A DNA stretch of 55,586 bases from JAUVXE01 sp964349355 (lineage in GTDB: Bacteria; Actinomycetota; Coriobacteriia; Anaerosomatales; SLCP01): NCBI GenBank assembly GCA_964349355.1, contig CAYGFZ010000008.1, forward strand, positions 1-55,586, in the 5' to 3' direction. Of this stretch, positions 34,189 through 44,456 are shown piece by piece. The translations under genes and the position numbers were made by a program. Within the stretch, counting starts at the first letter, position 1; every line of letters starts with the position of its first letter. Below the pieces are notes generated by a model that worked only from the letters and a program-made list of their open reading frames with translations, did not search any database and had not been told where the DNA came from.

Positions 34189-35226
34189 ATGTTGAACGAC
34201 CGCAGGCGCAGCGTGTTGAAAGCGCTGGTGGAGGAGTACATAGCGAGCGGACAACCCGTCGGCTCGAAGCATCTGGTCGAGAGCTACCACCTCGGGTGCT
34301 CTCCGGCGACCGTGCGCAACGAGCTGTCGGCGCTCGAGGAGACGGGCTACGTCTATCAGCCGCACATCTCGTCCGGACGTGTGCCCACAGACACCGGGTA
34401 CCGGGCGTTCGTCGACGACCTGCTTCAGTCGCAAGCCTCCCAGCCTCGTCCGGGCACCCTCACGCCGCGCAGGGACTATCTCGCCCTCGCCAACGAGGTC
34501 GACCAGCTCATGCGCCACACCTCGGCGATGCTCTCCAGCTTCACGCACTACGTCGCCGTCGTCACCGCGCCCACTCTCGACCTCGCTCGGATCCGCCGCG
34601 TCGATCTGCTGTCGATGGCGCCGCGCCGTGCGCTCGTCGTCGTGATCACCGAGAGCGGCCAGGTCGTCAACCGCCACATCGATCTGCCTGCCGAGGCCTC
34701 GCCAGAGCGTCTCGCCGACGTGGAGCGCTCACTCAACGCCGCCCTCTCCGACAAGCGTGCCGCCGAGGTTCGTACGCTGCACGACGCGGTCCGCGACACC
34801 ACGCCCGATGACACTCTTCTTGCCGAGGTGATGGGCTCCGTCTTGGCCTGCCTCGAGGAGGCCGACCGCGACCGTCTCTACCACGTAGGCGTCCCTGAGC
34901 TGCTGAACCTCCCCGAGTTCGCGGACGCATCGCTCGCACGACCGCTGCTGATGATGCTCGAGGACGGCCTCGGCCTGCTCGAGACGCTCTCCGATCTCAT
35001 GCGGACGGGCGAGCTCACGGTGTGCATCGGCAGTGAGAACCGTCCGAGTGAGCTCGGACATATGAGCGTCGTGGCCGCCCGGTACGGCACGGGCGACGCT
35101 GACGGGGTCGTCGGCGTCATCGGCCCGACCCGCATGGACTACTCGCGTTCCATCGAGGCGGTTCACGCCGCCGCCGAAGGATTGTCCGATACCCTGACCG
35201 CACGGACCGCCACGGAGGATGACTAG
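34189..35226 (+). CDS. hrcA: Heat-inducible transcription repressor HrcA
   Basis: Represses class I heat-shock genes by binding CIRCE. The 345 residues have an N-terminal winged helix (LNDRRRSVLKALVEEYIASG, then SPATVRNELSALEETGYV and HISSGRVPTDTGYRAFVD) and the C-terminal GAF-like and dimerisation parts ending with GVIGPTRMDYSRSIEAV. A strong AGGGATGAGGA precedes the ATG. The gene follows its own CIRCE operator by 50 bases and overlaps dnaJ by one base (TAGTG). Confidence 0.96.
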   Translation: MLNDRRRSVLKALVEEYIASGQPVGSKHLVESYHLGCSPATVRNELSALEETGYVYQPHISSGRVPTDTGYRAFVDDLLQSQASQPRPGTLTPRRDYLALANEVDQLMRHTSAMLSSFTHYVAVVTAPTLDLARIRRVDLLSMAPRRALVVVITESGQVVNRHIDLPAEASPERLADVERSLNAALSDKRAAEVRTLHDAVRDTTPDDTLLAEVMGSVLACLEEADRDRLYHVGVPELLNLPEFADASLARPLLMMLEDGLGLLETLSDLMRTGELTVCIGSENRPSELGHMSVVAARYGTGDADGVVGVIGPTRMDYSRSIEAVHAAAEGLSDTLTARTATEDD

Positions 35227-36356
35227 TGTCTACAGGTACCACCGACTACTACACCACGCTTGGTGTCGAGCGCTCGGCGACCGAGGCCCAGATCAAGAAG
35301 GCGTTCAGGAGCAAGGCGCGGGAGTGCCACCCGGACGTCTGTGGCGATTCAGACGCCGAGGAGCGCTTCAAGACCGTCAACGAGGCCTACGACGTGCTCT
35401 CCGACCCTGCGAAGCGTGACATGTACGACCGGTACGGCACCGTCGATCCGCGGATGGGCGGAGGTGCCGGTCCTGACCTCGGCGACCTGTTCGGCGGTGG
35501 CGGGTTCGGGATGGACGACCTGTTCAGCGCGTTCTTCGGAGGAGTGGCAGGCGGGGGAGGCGCACGGCGCGTTCGGACCGAGGGCCGCGACATGAGCGTG
35601 CAGATGGTCATCACGCTCGAAGAAGCTGCTTTCGGTGTGAGCAAGGACATCGCCGTCAACCGGCTCGTCCCGTGTGACGAGTGCGATGCGAGCGGTTCGG
35701 CCGACGGGAGCGGGACGAGCACCTGCCCGCTGTGCAACGGCAACGGACAGAAGCGCACCGAGCGTCGGACGATCCTCGGTACGATGCAGGCCCTGACCCC
35801 GTGCGACGGGTGTGGAGCGACCGGTCGGGTCGTTGCGACACCGTGTTCCGAGTGCGCAGGTCAGGGCCGCGTTCCCGACCGGGATCACATCACCGTCGAG
35901 GTGCCCGCGGGCATCGAGGACGGAATGCAGATACGCGTGCCGGATCACGGCGAGGCAGGCCTTCGGGGATCTGCCGCAGGCGACCTGCTGGTGACGGTAC
36001 GCATCGCGCCGCACGAGTTCCTGCACCGCGAAGGGGCCGATCTGCACGCCCGGATGTCGCTCACGATCACCGAAGCCGCGCTCGGCGCCGAGGTCGAAGC
36101 ACCGGGACTCAACGACGATGTCGAGGTGGCGGTCCCAGCCGGGACCCAGCACGGAGACCGCATCCGGATCCGCGGGCAGGGCATGCCGAGGCTGCGGGGC
36201 AGCGGCCGCGGTGACATGATCGTGCACACCTCGGTGGAGATACCCAAGAAACTCACCAAGCGGCAGCGCGAGATCCTCGGCGAACTTGCAGAGACCTTCG
36301 GCGAGGATGCACGCCCGACGCCGCTCGACCGCCTCAAGGACTGGCTCACCGGCTAG
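35226..36356 (+). CDS. dnaJ: Chaperone protein DnaJ
   Basis: The protein is 376 residues with all DnaJ type I parts. The J domain carries HPD (about 39-41) and DPAKRDMYDRYG; a Gly/Phe/Met-rich linker follows (about 75-115); four zinc-binding CxxCxxxG units come next (CDECDASG, CPLCNGNG, CDGCGATG, CSECAGQG); the C-terminal substrate domains follow. It works with DnaK, which is not in this window. The GTG start overlaps the hrcA stop, so it is under the CIRCE control of hrcA. Confidence 0.96.
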   Translation: MSTGTTDYYTTLGVERSATEAQIKKAFRSKARECHPDVCGDSDAEERFKTVNEAYDVLSDPAKRDMYDRYGTVDPRMGGGAGPDLGDLFGGGGFGMDDLFSAFFGGVAGGGGARRVRTEGRDMSVQMVITLEEAAFGVSKDIAVNRLVPCDECDASGSADGSGTSTCPLCNGNGQKRTERRTILGTMQALTPCDGCGATGRVVATPCSECAGQGRVPDRDHITVEVPAGIEDGMQIRVPDHGEAGLRGSAAGDLLVTVRIAPHEFLHREGADLHARMSLTITEAALGAEVEAPGLNDDVEVAVPAGTQHGDRIRIRGQGMPRLRGSGRGDMIVHTSVEIPKKLTKRQREILGELAETFGEDARPTPLDRLKDWLTG

Positions 36357-36367
36357 GGAGGACACCC

Positions 36368-37153
36368 GTGTCCGCACACCGCTTCTTTCTGACGGAGAGC
36401 CTGGACGTGTTGCCGGAGGATGGCCGCACGTTGCTGCCGCTTTCAGCGACAGACCTTCATCATGCAGTGACGGTCCTGAGGATGCGTCTTGGGACGCACA
36501 TCGTGGTGGTGGAGCCCGACGGCGCCGCGTGGCGCGCGCATGTGCTGGCGGCGGACCATCACGGTGTGACCGCAGACAGGTTCGAGCGTCTGCCCCCCGC
36601 ATCGCTCGCTCACGTCACGCTCGTGCAGGGCATCGCCAAGGGTGATAGGGTCGACCTCGTGGTCGAGAAGGCGACCGAGCTCGGTATCGAGGCGGTCATC
36701 CCCGTGCTGACTGAGCGCTCCGTGGTGCGCCTCACGGCCGAGAAGGCCGCCGCCAGGGGTGATCGGTGGCGTCGCGTCGCCGCCGCGGCGGCCAAGCAGT
36801 CGCAGCGCACCAGCGTTCCGCGCGTCTCCGATCCCGGCGAGCTCTCCACCTTCATCGCCGGGCAGCTCGCGGACTTCGACGTCGTTCTCGTCGCGTGGGA
36901 GGGCGCAGCTGCGACCGGCACGGGTATCGGGCCGGCGCTCGACGAGGCCGATGCGACACCCGGCTCGACGGTCGCTGTGGTCGTCGGGCCCGAAGGCGGA
37001 CTGACCGCCGAGGAGGTCTACGCGCTGGAGTCAGCCGGTGCGCGCGCGGTCACCCTTGGCGACACTGTGTTGCGCTCGGAGACCGCGGGGATCGTCGCCT
37101 CGGCGCTCACCCTCTACGAACTCGGTTCTCTCGGCGGCCGTCCTCGTGGATAA
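36368..37153 (+). CDS. rsmE: 16S rRNA (uracil-1498-N3)-methyltransferase
   Basis: SPOUT-class methyltransferase. The 261 residues have an N-terminal PUA-like domain (HRFFLTES, then DLHHAVTVLRMRLG) and the trefoil-knot C-terminal domain (GPEGGLTAEEVYALE and LGDTVLRSETAG). The GTG at 36368 has AGGGAGGA upstream and follows dnaJ by 11 bases. rsmE after dnaJ is a common order in Gram-positive bacteria. The end overlaps the start of mtaB. Confidence 0.95.
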   Translation: MSAHRFFLTESLDVLPEDGRTLLPLSATDLHHAVTVLRMRLGTHIVVVEPDGAAWRAHVLAADHHGVTADRFERLPPASLAHVTLVQGIAKGDRVDLVVEKATELGIEAVIPVLTERSVVRLTAEKAAARGDRWRRVAAAAAKQSQRTSVPRVSDPGELSTFIAGQLADFDVVLVAWEGAAATGTGIGPALDEADATPGSTVAVVVGPEGGLTAEEVYALESAGARAVTLGDTVLRSETAGIVASALTLYELGSLGGRPRG

Positions 37154-38414
37154 CGGTCCGCTCACTGTCGCGTTCCGCACCTTCGGCTGTAAGGTCAATC
37201 GGGTCGAGAGCGAGGACGCGGCGGCGGCCCTTCTCGGCACCGGAGTGCGCATCACGCCCGAGGAAGACGCGGCCGTCGTCGTCATCAACACCTGCACGGT
37301 CACGGCCGAGGCCGACCGCAAGGCGCGCAAAGCCGTCCGCCACGCACTCGCGCTCCCGCACGCGCCGGTCGTGGTCGCGACGGGATGCCTCGCCACAACC
37401 GGCGCGGAGTCGCTCGCAGCGCTCGGTGACAGGGTGATCGTCGAGGCCGAGCGAGAGCACGTGGCCGCGCGCGTGACCGAGCTCCTCGGCGTGAGTGAGG
37501 GGCGCGCGGCCGGTCCGGCGGTGCGCAGCGGGGACGGCTTTCGCACGCGGGCGGCGGTCAAGGTCGCCGACGGGTGCGACGCGTTTTGCGCCTACTGCAT
37601 CGTCCCGTACGCGCGCGGCCTCCCGCGCTCGGTCCCGCGTGCCGATGTCGTCGCCGGGGTCGAGCGGCTGGTGGCCGCAGGGGTCAGCGAGGTCGTGCTC
37701 ACCGGCATCAACATCGGCCGGTACGCCGATACCGACGGCGCTGACCTCGCGGCGCTCGTCGAGTCCGTGGCCCGGACCGGCGTTTCCCGGATGCGCATCT
37801 CAAGCATCGAGCCACTCGACCTTAACGACCGCCTCCTCGGCGTTCTCGCCACCACGCCGAGCATCTGCCCGCACCTGCATGTCCCGCTGCAGTCAGCGTC
37901 CGATGCCGTGTTGCGCGCGATGGGCCGCTCCTACACGGTAGACGAGTTCGCGCGCCGCATCGCAGCTGCCCGCGCGGCGATTCCCGGGCTCGCGGTCACC
38001 ACCGACGTGCTCGTCGGCTTCCCGGGCGAGAGTGACCTCGACGCCCAGATAACGCGCGCTGCCGTCGAGGAGGCCGGCTTTGTCCGGCTGCATGTTTTTC
38101 GCTACTCGGAACGCGAGGGTACCGCAGCTGCCGCGATGCCCGATCGGGTCGCGGCCGGGGTCGCTGTCGAGCGCGCTGCCGTACTGCGCACGCTTGACGC
38201 GCGGATGCGTGAGGCGCACGCCCGAAGCCGCCTCGGCGAGATCGTCGACGTGCTGGTCGAGTCGCCCGCCGAAGACGGCGGTGCCAGCGGCACGACAGGC
38301 GACTATCTGAATGTGCGGATCTCCCCTGGTGACCGGCGGTTTCGTCCCGGCGAGATCGCGAGTGTGCGCCTCGATGACCTCCTTGGCGACACACTCATCG
38401 GAGAGGCGCTCTGA
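37146..38414 (+). CDS. mtaB: tRNA (N6-threonylcarbamoyladenosine-37 C2)-methylthiotransferase MtaB
   Basis: Adds the methylthio group to t6A37 of tRNA. The protein is 422 residues from the GTG at 37146. The N-terminal methylthiotransferase domain has TFGCKVNRVES and INTCTVTAEADRKARK with the auxiliary-cluster cysteines. The radical SAM motif is GCDAFCAYCIVPYARG (about 138-153), and a TRAM-like end follows. The KVN and VTAEAD variants indicate MtaB rather than MiaB. The start overlaps rsmE by eight bases with no good ribosome binding site; frame coverage upstream to 37038 is a shadow of rsmE. Confidence 0.93.
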   Translation: MDNGPLTVAFRTFGCKVNRVESEDAAAALLGTGVRITPEEDAAVVVINTCTVTAEADRKARKAVRHALALPHAPVVVATGCLATTGAESLAALGDRVIVEAEREHVAARVTELLGVSEGRAAGPAVRSGDGFRTRAAVKVADGCDAFCAYCIVPYARGLPRSVPRADVVAGVERLVAAGVSEVVLTGINIGRYADTDGADLAALVESVARTGVSRMRISSIEPLDLNDRLLGVLATTPSICPHLHVPLQSASDAVLRAMGRSYTVDEFARRIAAARAAIPGLAVTTDVLVGFPGESDLDAQITRAAVEEAGFVRLHVFRYSEREGTAAAAMPDRVAAGVAVERAAVLRTLDARMREAHARSRLGEIVDVLVESPAEDGGASGTTGDYLNVRISPGDRRFRPGEIASVRLDDLLGDTLIGEAL

Positions 38415-38439
38415 GCGCGTGAGAACCAAGGCCGCGTGG

Positions 38440-38472
38440 TAGAATATCCTGATGGGATGCACGTAGCATCCC
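38440..38472 (+). promoter_or_regulatory. Promoter -10 and leader hairpin ahead of phoH
   Basis: A TAGAAT box at 38440-38445 is followed at 38454-38472 by GGGATGC / GCATCCC, a perfect seven-base-pair stem with loop ACGTA. The hairpin would lie at the very 5' end of the phoH operon transcript. It lacks a T run and is not a terminator; a stability or regulatory role is possible. Confidence 0.45.
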
Positions 38473-38520
38473 GGGAGCAGAACGCATAGCTTCCCACATC
38501 GACAGAAGGTGTATGACCAG

Positions 38521-39484
<964 letters not shown>

Positions 39485-39492
<8 letters not shown>

Positions 39493-41590
39493 GCTCTCCG
39501 ACCTTTCACGACGAGTCGTCCCTGTAGCGAGGCTACGCCGGAGCAAGCGGCTGGCCCGGGGGATTCTTGCCGTGCTCATGCTCGCCGCCCTTACGACGCC
39601 CCTCGTGCTGCAGGCGCCGCCTGTCGGACTGACCGAGGGGGAGCCCGCTCCACGTACCTTCCGGGCGAACCGTACCGTTCAGTTCGTCGACGAGATCGCG
39701 ACCGAGAGGGTCCGCGCGGAGGCAGCAGCCTCGGTCGAGCCGGTCACCATGTTCAATGCCGAGGTACTCGCCGAGTCGCGCGGAGACGTCTCGCAAATCT
39801 TCGATACGATCCGCGGAATGCGCGGGGCCGAGGTAGAGGAAATCGAGGGTGCGCTTGCAACACTCGAGGCCCAGCTGCCTGAGCTCGAGCCCGCATGGAT
39901 CGCAGCGCTCTTCGCTCTCGACGACGCCACCTTCGGCCGCGCCGCGCGCGCCGCCGAGCAGCTTGCCACAACGGTGCTCTCGCGCCGTTTCACTGCCGAG
40001 GAACTCGCCGCTGTCGTCCAACAGATGCGTGAGAGCGCGAGCAGCCTTCCGTTCGATCCCCCCGCTCGCGAAGCGATCGAGGGAATCGTCGAACTCACCA
40101 TCGAGCCCACGCTCGGTGTGGACCCCGATGCGACCGAGGCGGCGCGAACGGCAGCGGCGGATGGTGTCGATCCTGTCGTGATCATCAAGCAGGCTGGCGA
40201 GAACATCGTGCAGCGTGGTGAGATCGTCTCCGCCGACCACCTCGAGATCATCCGTCGGCTCGGCCTTCTCGACCAGGGAGGCTCTCTTCTCTCGCTCGCG
40301 GCACTCTCCGCCCTCGCTGCAATCGCAGTCATCGGAGGTGCGGTCTACCTGTGGAGATTCGACGACGGGGTGTTTGGCAGCACGCGTGATCTCGCGATCA
40401 TAGCGACCCTGGTGCTCGGCGCGGTGTGGGCGACCCGCGCCATCCTGTGGTTTTTCCCCGAGGTCTCCCTCTATCTGCTGCCCGTTCCGCTCGCGGCTAT
40501 GCTTGCGACTGTTCTGGTGAACGCCAGGGTGGGACTGCTCACCGCTGTCCTGACGGTCATAGGCGGAGTGCTCCTCGGCTTCTCGGGTGGCGCGAGTGTG
40601 GTTGCGATGCTCGTGTGGAGCATGCTCTCGGTCATCGCGGTGTCGTTCATGACGGAGCGCGCGCGCCTCTTCTATGTCGGCATCTTCCTCGTCGGCACCG
40701 GCGCCGCCCTGGCGTCGCTTGCGACGGTCGCGGGTGGCGCTCGGCCGGGTGAGGCACTGAGTGCGGCAGCGAACGGTGCGCTGGGCGGCCTGTTCGCCGC
40801 GGTCCTCGGCTACGGACTGCTACCCTTCTTCGAGTATCTCTTCCGCGTGACGACGGACGTGCGCCTCCTCGAACTCGCGAGTCCCGGTCATCCACTCATG
40901 CGAAGGCTCATGGTGGAGGCGCCCGGAACGTACAGCCACTCTGTGCTCACCGGCAATCTTGCGGAGGCGGCCGCAGAGGCTGTCGGAGCGAACCCGCTGC
41001 TTGCCCGCGTCGGGGCCTACTACCACGACATCGGCAAGATGACGCGTCCGGGTTTCTTCGTCGAGAACCAGGCAGGAGTCGAGAACCCGCACGACGCCAC
41101 CACTCCGAACCTCTCGGCGATCATAATCACCGCTCATGTGCGCGAGGGGCTCGATCTTGCCCGTCAGTATCGGTTGCCGCGCGAGATCGTCGACATTATC
41201 GAGCAGCATCACGGCGACTCGCTTGTAGCCTACTTCTACAACAAGGCCGCCGCGGGCGAAGGACCCGTCGCCGAGTCGGACTTCCGCTACACCTTCGCCA
41301 GACCGCAGTCGCGTGAGGCGGCGCTTGTGATGTTGGCAGACAGCGCCGAGGCCGCGGTACGCACAATCAAGCAACCCTCGCTTCCGCGGGTGGAGGCCAC
41401 AGTGCGCTCGATCGTCGACGGCAAGGTCGCCGACCACCAGCTTCACGACTCCGGCCTAACACTCGCTGACATCGAGGGAATCGTCCGCGTCTACGCCAAG
41501 ATGCTGGCGAGCATCTACCACCCGCGTATCGAGTACCCTGAGTCCACATCGAGGAGGCCCGTGCATGCCCATCCAGGTCACGACGCATAG
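39485..41590 (+). CDS. pgpH: PgpH-type 7TM HD-domain phosphohydrolase (c-di-AMP phosphodiesterase family)
   Basis: The protein is 701 residues. An N-terminal membrane helix (about 20-40), an extracellular 7TMR-HDED domain (about 45-260) and seven membrane segments (about 265-475) lead to a cytoplasmic HD domain (about 490-650). That domain carries TYSHSVLTGNLAEAAA and AYYHDIGKM (H514, D515), IITAHVREG and IEQHHGDSL. Family members degrade cyclic di-AMP. It sits between phoH and ybeY, as in many Gram-positives. Its last 26 bases overlap ybeY. Confidence 0.92.
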
Positions 41591-42011
41591 AGACCCCGAG
41601 CCGCTTGATCTCGCTGCTTTCGTGCAGCTTGCCGAGTTCGTGCTTGACCGGGAGGACGCGCCGAAGGAAGGCGAGCTCTCCATCGCGATCATCAGTGTCG
41701 AGGAGATGACCGATCTCAACCTGAACTACCGCGACAAGGAGGGCCCCACCGACGTCCTCGCGTTCCCGTGCGACGACCCGTGCCCCCTGGGCGCCGACGA
41801 GCCTCTCACACTGGGTGACGTCGTCATCTCTCCCGAGGTAGCGGCCGATCAGGCTGCTGAGCTCGGCCATACGATCGAAGAGGAGCTCAACCTGCTGCTC
41901 GTCCACGGCATCTTGCACATCCTCGGCTACGAACACGACAGCGAAGAGGGCGCCGGCGCGATGCAGGCGCGCGAGAAGATGCTGCTCGAAGCATACGCCG
42001 AGGGACTGTGA
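41565..42011 (+). CDS. ybeY: Endoribonuclease YbeY (rRNA maturation)
   Basis: The protein is 148 residues. It has the metal-binding signature HGILHILGYEHD (three histidines, about residues 115-126) and the upstream LNLNYRDKEGPTDVLAFP block. It takes part in 16S rRNA 3'-end processing and 70S quality control. The ATG lies inside the end of pgpH, with GAGGAGG upstream. In the operon it is followed by the lipid kinase gene, corC and era. Confidence 0.94.
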   Translation: MPIQVTTHRDPEPLDLAAFVQLAEFVLDREDAPKEGELSIAIISVEEMTDLNLNYRDKEGPTDVLAFPCDDPCPLGADEPLTLGDVVISPEVAADQAAELGHTIEEELNLLLVHGILHILGYEHDSEEGAGAMQAREKMLLEAYAEGL

Positions 42012-42021
42012 GGAGAAACCG

Positions 42022-42723
42022 GTGAGAAGCCGGTCGCTGCTGTGGAGCTTCAACTACGCGATCCAGGGCATCGTCTACGCGCTGCGCACGCAACGCAACA
42101 TGAGGGTGCACTTCCTCACAGCTGCCGCTGTTCTGGCCGGGGCGGTGGTGCTGGACATCTCGCGTCTCGAGATGATCGCGCTCCTCTTCGCGATCGGACT
42201 GGTGCTCACCGCCGAACTGGTGAACACGGCGATCGAAGCGGTGGTCGACCTCGTGGTGGACCGCCCCGACCCGCTCGCAAAGGTGGCCAAGGACGTTGCG
42301 GCCGGAGGGGTGCTGATCTCCGCACTCATCGCGGTCGCGGTCGGCTATGTCGTCTTCTTCGACCGGGCACGCGATCTGGCCGAGTCGGGGTTCGGGTTCG
42401 TTCAGCGCTCGCCGGTGCACCTCACCGTCATAGCGCTCGGCCTCACGGGGCTGGCAGTGATCGCCGCCAAGGCCTACACGCGCACAGGCACCTTTCTGCG
42501 GGGCGGGTGGCCGTCGGGACACGTGGCACTCGCCACGGCAGCCGCGACCGCGGTAGGATATGCGACCCAGAACTCCGCCGCAGCGGTCCTGGCTCTGTTC
42601 ATCGCGGCGCTGGTCGCACAGAGTCGCTTGGAGAACGAGACGCACACGATCGCCGAGGTAGGGGTCGGCGCACTTTCCGGCCTGCTCATCACCACACTGC
42701 TCTTTCAGGTATTCTTTGTCTGA
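42022..42723 (+). CDS. dgkA: Diacylglycerol/undecaprenol kinase fused to a PAP2-like phosphatase domain
   Basis: The protein is 233 residues with two membrane domains. Residues about 1-118 are a prokaryotic DgkA: ALRTQRNMRVHF and the core ELVNTAIEAVVDLVVD, whose members phosphorylate undecaprenol or diacylglycerol. Residues about 125-233 follow the PAP2 pattern, with GGWPSGHVALATA (motif C2) and SRLENETHTIAEV (motif C3, with Glu in place of the usual Asp). The first PAP2 motif (K-x6-RP) is not evident. The fusion suggests kinase and phosphatase steps of lipid recycling in one chain. The GTG has GAGGAGAAA upstream. Confidence 0.88.
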   Translation: MRSRSLLWSFNYAIQGIVYALRTQRNMRVHFLTAAAVLAGAVVLDISRLEMIALLFAIGLVLTAELVNTAIEAVVDLVVDRPDPLAKVAKDVAAGGVLISALIAVAVGYVVFFDRARDLAESGFGFVQRSPVHLTVIALGLTGLAVIAAKAYTRTGTFLRGGWPSGHVALATAAATAVGYATQNSAAAVLALFIAALVAQSRLENETHTIAEVGVGALSGLLITTLLFQVFFV

Positions 42724-42745
42724 CCACTGAGTCGTACAGGAGAAC

Positions 42746-44035
42746 TTGTTGGCCGTACCATTAGTCATCGCCGCGATCGCCGTACTGTTGGCGCTCAAGG
42801 CGATCATGTCCGCCGAAGAGGCGGCTGCGTCACATATCTCGCGGGGCCGGGTCGTCCGTCTCGCCGAGTCTGAGCGCAAGGGCGCGGGTGCGCTGATGCG
42901 CCTCTTCGAGCATCCTGCGCGATTGCACGGTGCCGCGGCGATGGCCTCCGCTCTCGCATACACGGTTGCCGCCGCACTCTCGGCTATCGCCGTTCTGCTC
43001 GCCTACGACGCGCTTCCTGACTCGGTTGCGGCCCTGATCGGCGCCGCCATCGGACTCGTGCTCTTTTTCGCCTTTGGCGAGGCGCTGCCACGCACGCTTG
43101 CGGCGCAGAACCCCGAAGGCGTAGCACTCGCTTTCGCTCCCGTGGCCTCGCGTATGGTCCTGCTCCTCTATCCGTTCGCCCGGGCGCTGACGTCGCCGTG
43201 GACGTGGGCGATGAAGCTGGCCGTCGGCGAGAGAGCTACCACCTCTGCATGGTCCGATGACTCCGAGATGCGCACCAACGGCACCGCCGAGGAAGAGGAG
43301 CACGCACGCGACGAGGAGGCTGCCGACGCACTTCTCGAGGCGGTCACCGAGTTCGGCGAGAAGGTCGTGCGCGAGGTGATGGTGCCCCGCACCGACATGA
43401 CGGGGCTGCCTGACACCGCTACAGCCGCCGAGGCGATCGCGCTCATCGCAGAGCATGGCTACTCACGTCTGCCCGTCTACCACGAGACCGTCGACGACAT
43501 TCGTGGTGTCCTGTACGCAAAAGACCTTCTCGCAGCTATCGTGCGCGACTCAGGCGTCGTTCCCGCGAGCATAGCCCGTCTTGCGTACTTCGTCCCGGAG
43601 ACGAAACCTGTCGAGGAGTTGCTTGTCGAGATGCGTTCCCGGACGCATATCGCGATAGTCGCCGATGAGTACGGCGGGACCGCCGGGCTCGTGACGATCG
43701 AGGATCTCCTTGAGGAGATCGTCGGCGAGATATTCGACGAGTACGACGCGCATGTGGCGCTGATAACAGAGGCCGGAGACGGACGCTTGCTCGTCGATGC
43801 GCGCCTTTCCGTCGACGATCTCAACGAGCGCTTCGATACAGCCATCGAGATGGATGCCGATACCGTGGGCGGCGTCTTCACCGAGGTTGCAGGCCACATT
43901 CCTGAAGTCGGGGAGAGTGTGGAGATCGAGGGATTGCGCCTCACGGTGGAAGAGCTGCAAGGAACACGTATCATGAAACTCACAGTGACCGCCGCTTCGG
44001 CATCACATGAACGCAAGGAGGGCTTCGATGCGTAA
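42746..44035 (+). CDS. CNNM/CBS-domain transporter-like protein, CorC/HlyC family
   Basis: The protein is 429 residues from the TTG at 42746 (a second TTG at 42749 is better spaced from AGGAG). Membrane CNNM domain about 1-150 with FFAFGEALPRTLAAQNPEGVA; tandem CBS domains about 210-330 (VMVPRTDMTGLPDTAT, YSRLPVYHETVDDIRGVLY, HIAIVADEYGGTAGLVTIED); C-terminal transporter-associated CorC_HlyC domain about 340-425. Related proteins influence Mg/Co efflux. It lies between dgkA and cdd, a conserved Gram-positive neighbourhood. The stop overlaps the cdd start. Confidence 0.9.
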   Translation: MLAVPLVIAAIAVLLALKAIMSAEEAAASHISRGRVVRLAESERKGAGALMRLFEHPARLHGAAAMASALAYTVAAALSAIAVLLAYDALPDSVAALIGAAIGLVLFFAFGEALPRTLAAQNPEGVALAFAPVASRMVLLLYPFARALTSPWTWAMKLAVGERATTSAWSDDSEMRTNGTAEEEEHARDEEAADALLEAVTEFGEKVVREVMVPRTDMTGLPDTATAAEAIALIAEHGYSRLPVYHETVDDIRGVLYAKDLLAAIVRDSGVVPASIARLAYFVPETKPVEELLVEMRSRTHIAIVADEYGGTAGLVTIEDLLEEIVGEIFDEYDAHVALITEAGDGRLLVDARLSVDDLNERFDTAIEMDADTVGGVFTEVAGHIPEVGESVEIEGLRLTVEELQGTRIMKLTVTAASASHERKEGFDA

Positions 44036-44456
44036 CCTCACTCAAGCCGACCTCGCCCTACTCGCGTTCGCACGCGAGGCGAAACCGAACGCGTATGCCC
44101 CGTACTCCGATTTCCGGGTCGGAGCGGCGGTGTTCGCGGGCGGCCAGATCTTCCAGGGCGTCAACGTCGAGAACGCTGCGTACGGGTCCACTCTGTGTGC
44201 CGAGCGCGGTGCGCTGCTTGCAGCGGTGACCGCCGGTGAGCGGGAGATCGACGCGATCGCTGTCGTTGGCGACTCGGAGTCTCCGACCGTACCGTGCGGC
44301 GCGTGCCGCCAGGCGCTTGCCGAGTTCAACCCGAACCTGCGCGTCATCATGGGGAGCAGGACAGACGAGGTCCGTGTCATGACCCTCGAAGAACTCCTGC
44401 CCGAGGCGTTTGTCCGCGGCTATCTCGACCAGGACGAGCCCGGGGCCACGGAGTGA
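44028..44456 (+). CDS. cdd: Cytidine deaminase
   Basis: Homotetramer-type cytidine deaminase, 142 residues, converting (deoxy)cytidine to (deoxy)uridine in pyrimidine salvage. The signature is NVENAAYGSTLCAERGAL (Cys ligand and catalytic Glu) and PCGACRQAL (two zinc cysteines). The ATG at 44028 is chosen because AAGGAGGG lies at 44015-44022; a frame starting at 44007 is longer than the family. It overlaps corC by eight bases and the era start by four (GTGA). Confidence 0.95.
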   Translation: MRNLTQADLALLAFAREAKPNAYAPYSDFRVGAAVFAGGQIFQGVNVENAAYGSTLCAERGALLAAVTAGEREIDAIAVVGDSESPTVPCGACRQALAEFNPNLRVIMGSRTDEVRVMTLEELLPEAFVRGYLDQDEPGATE

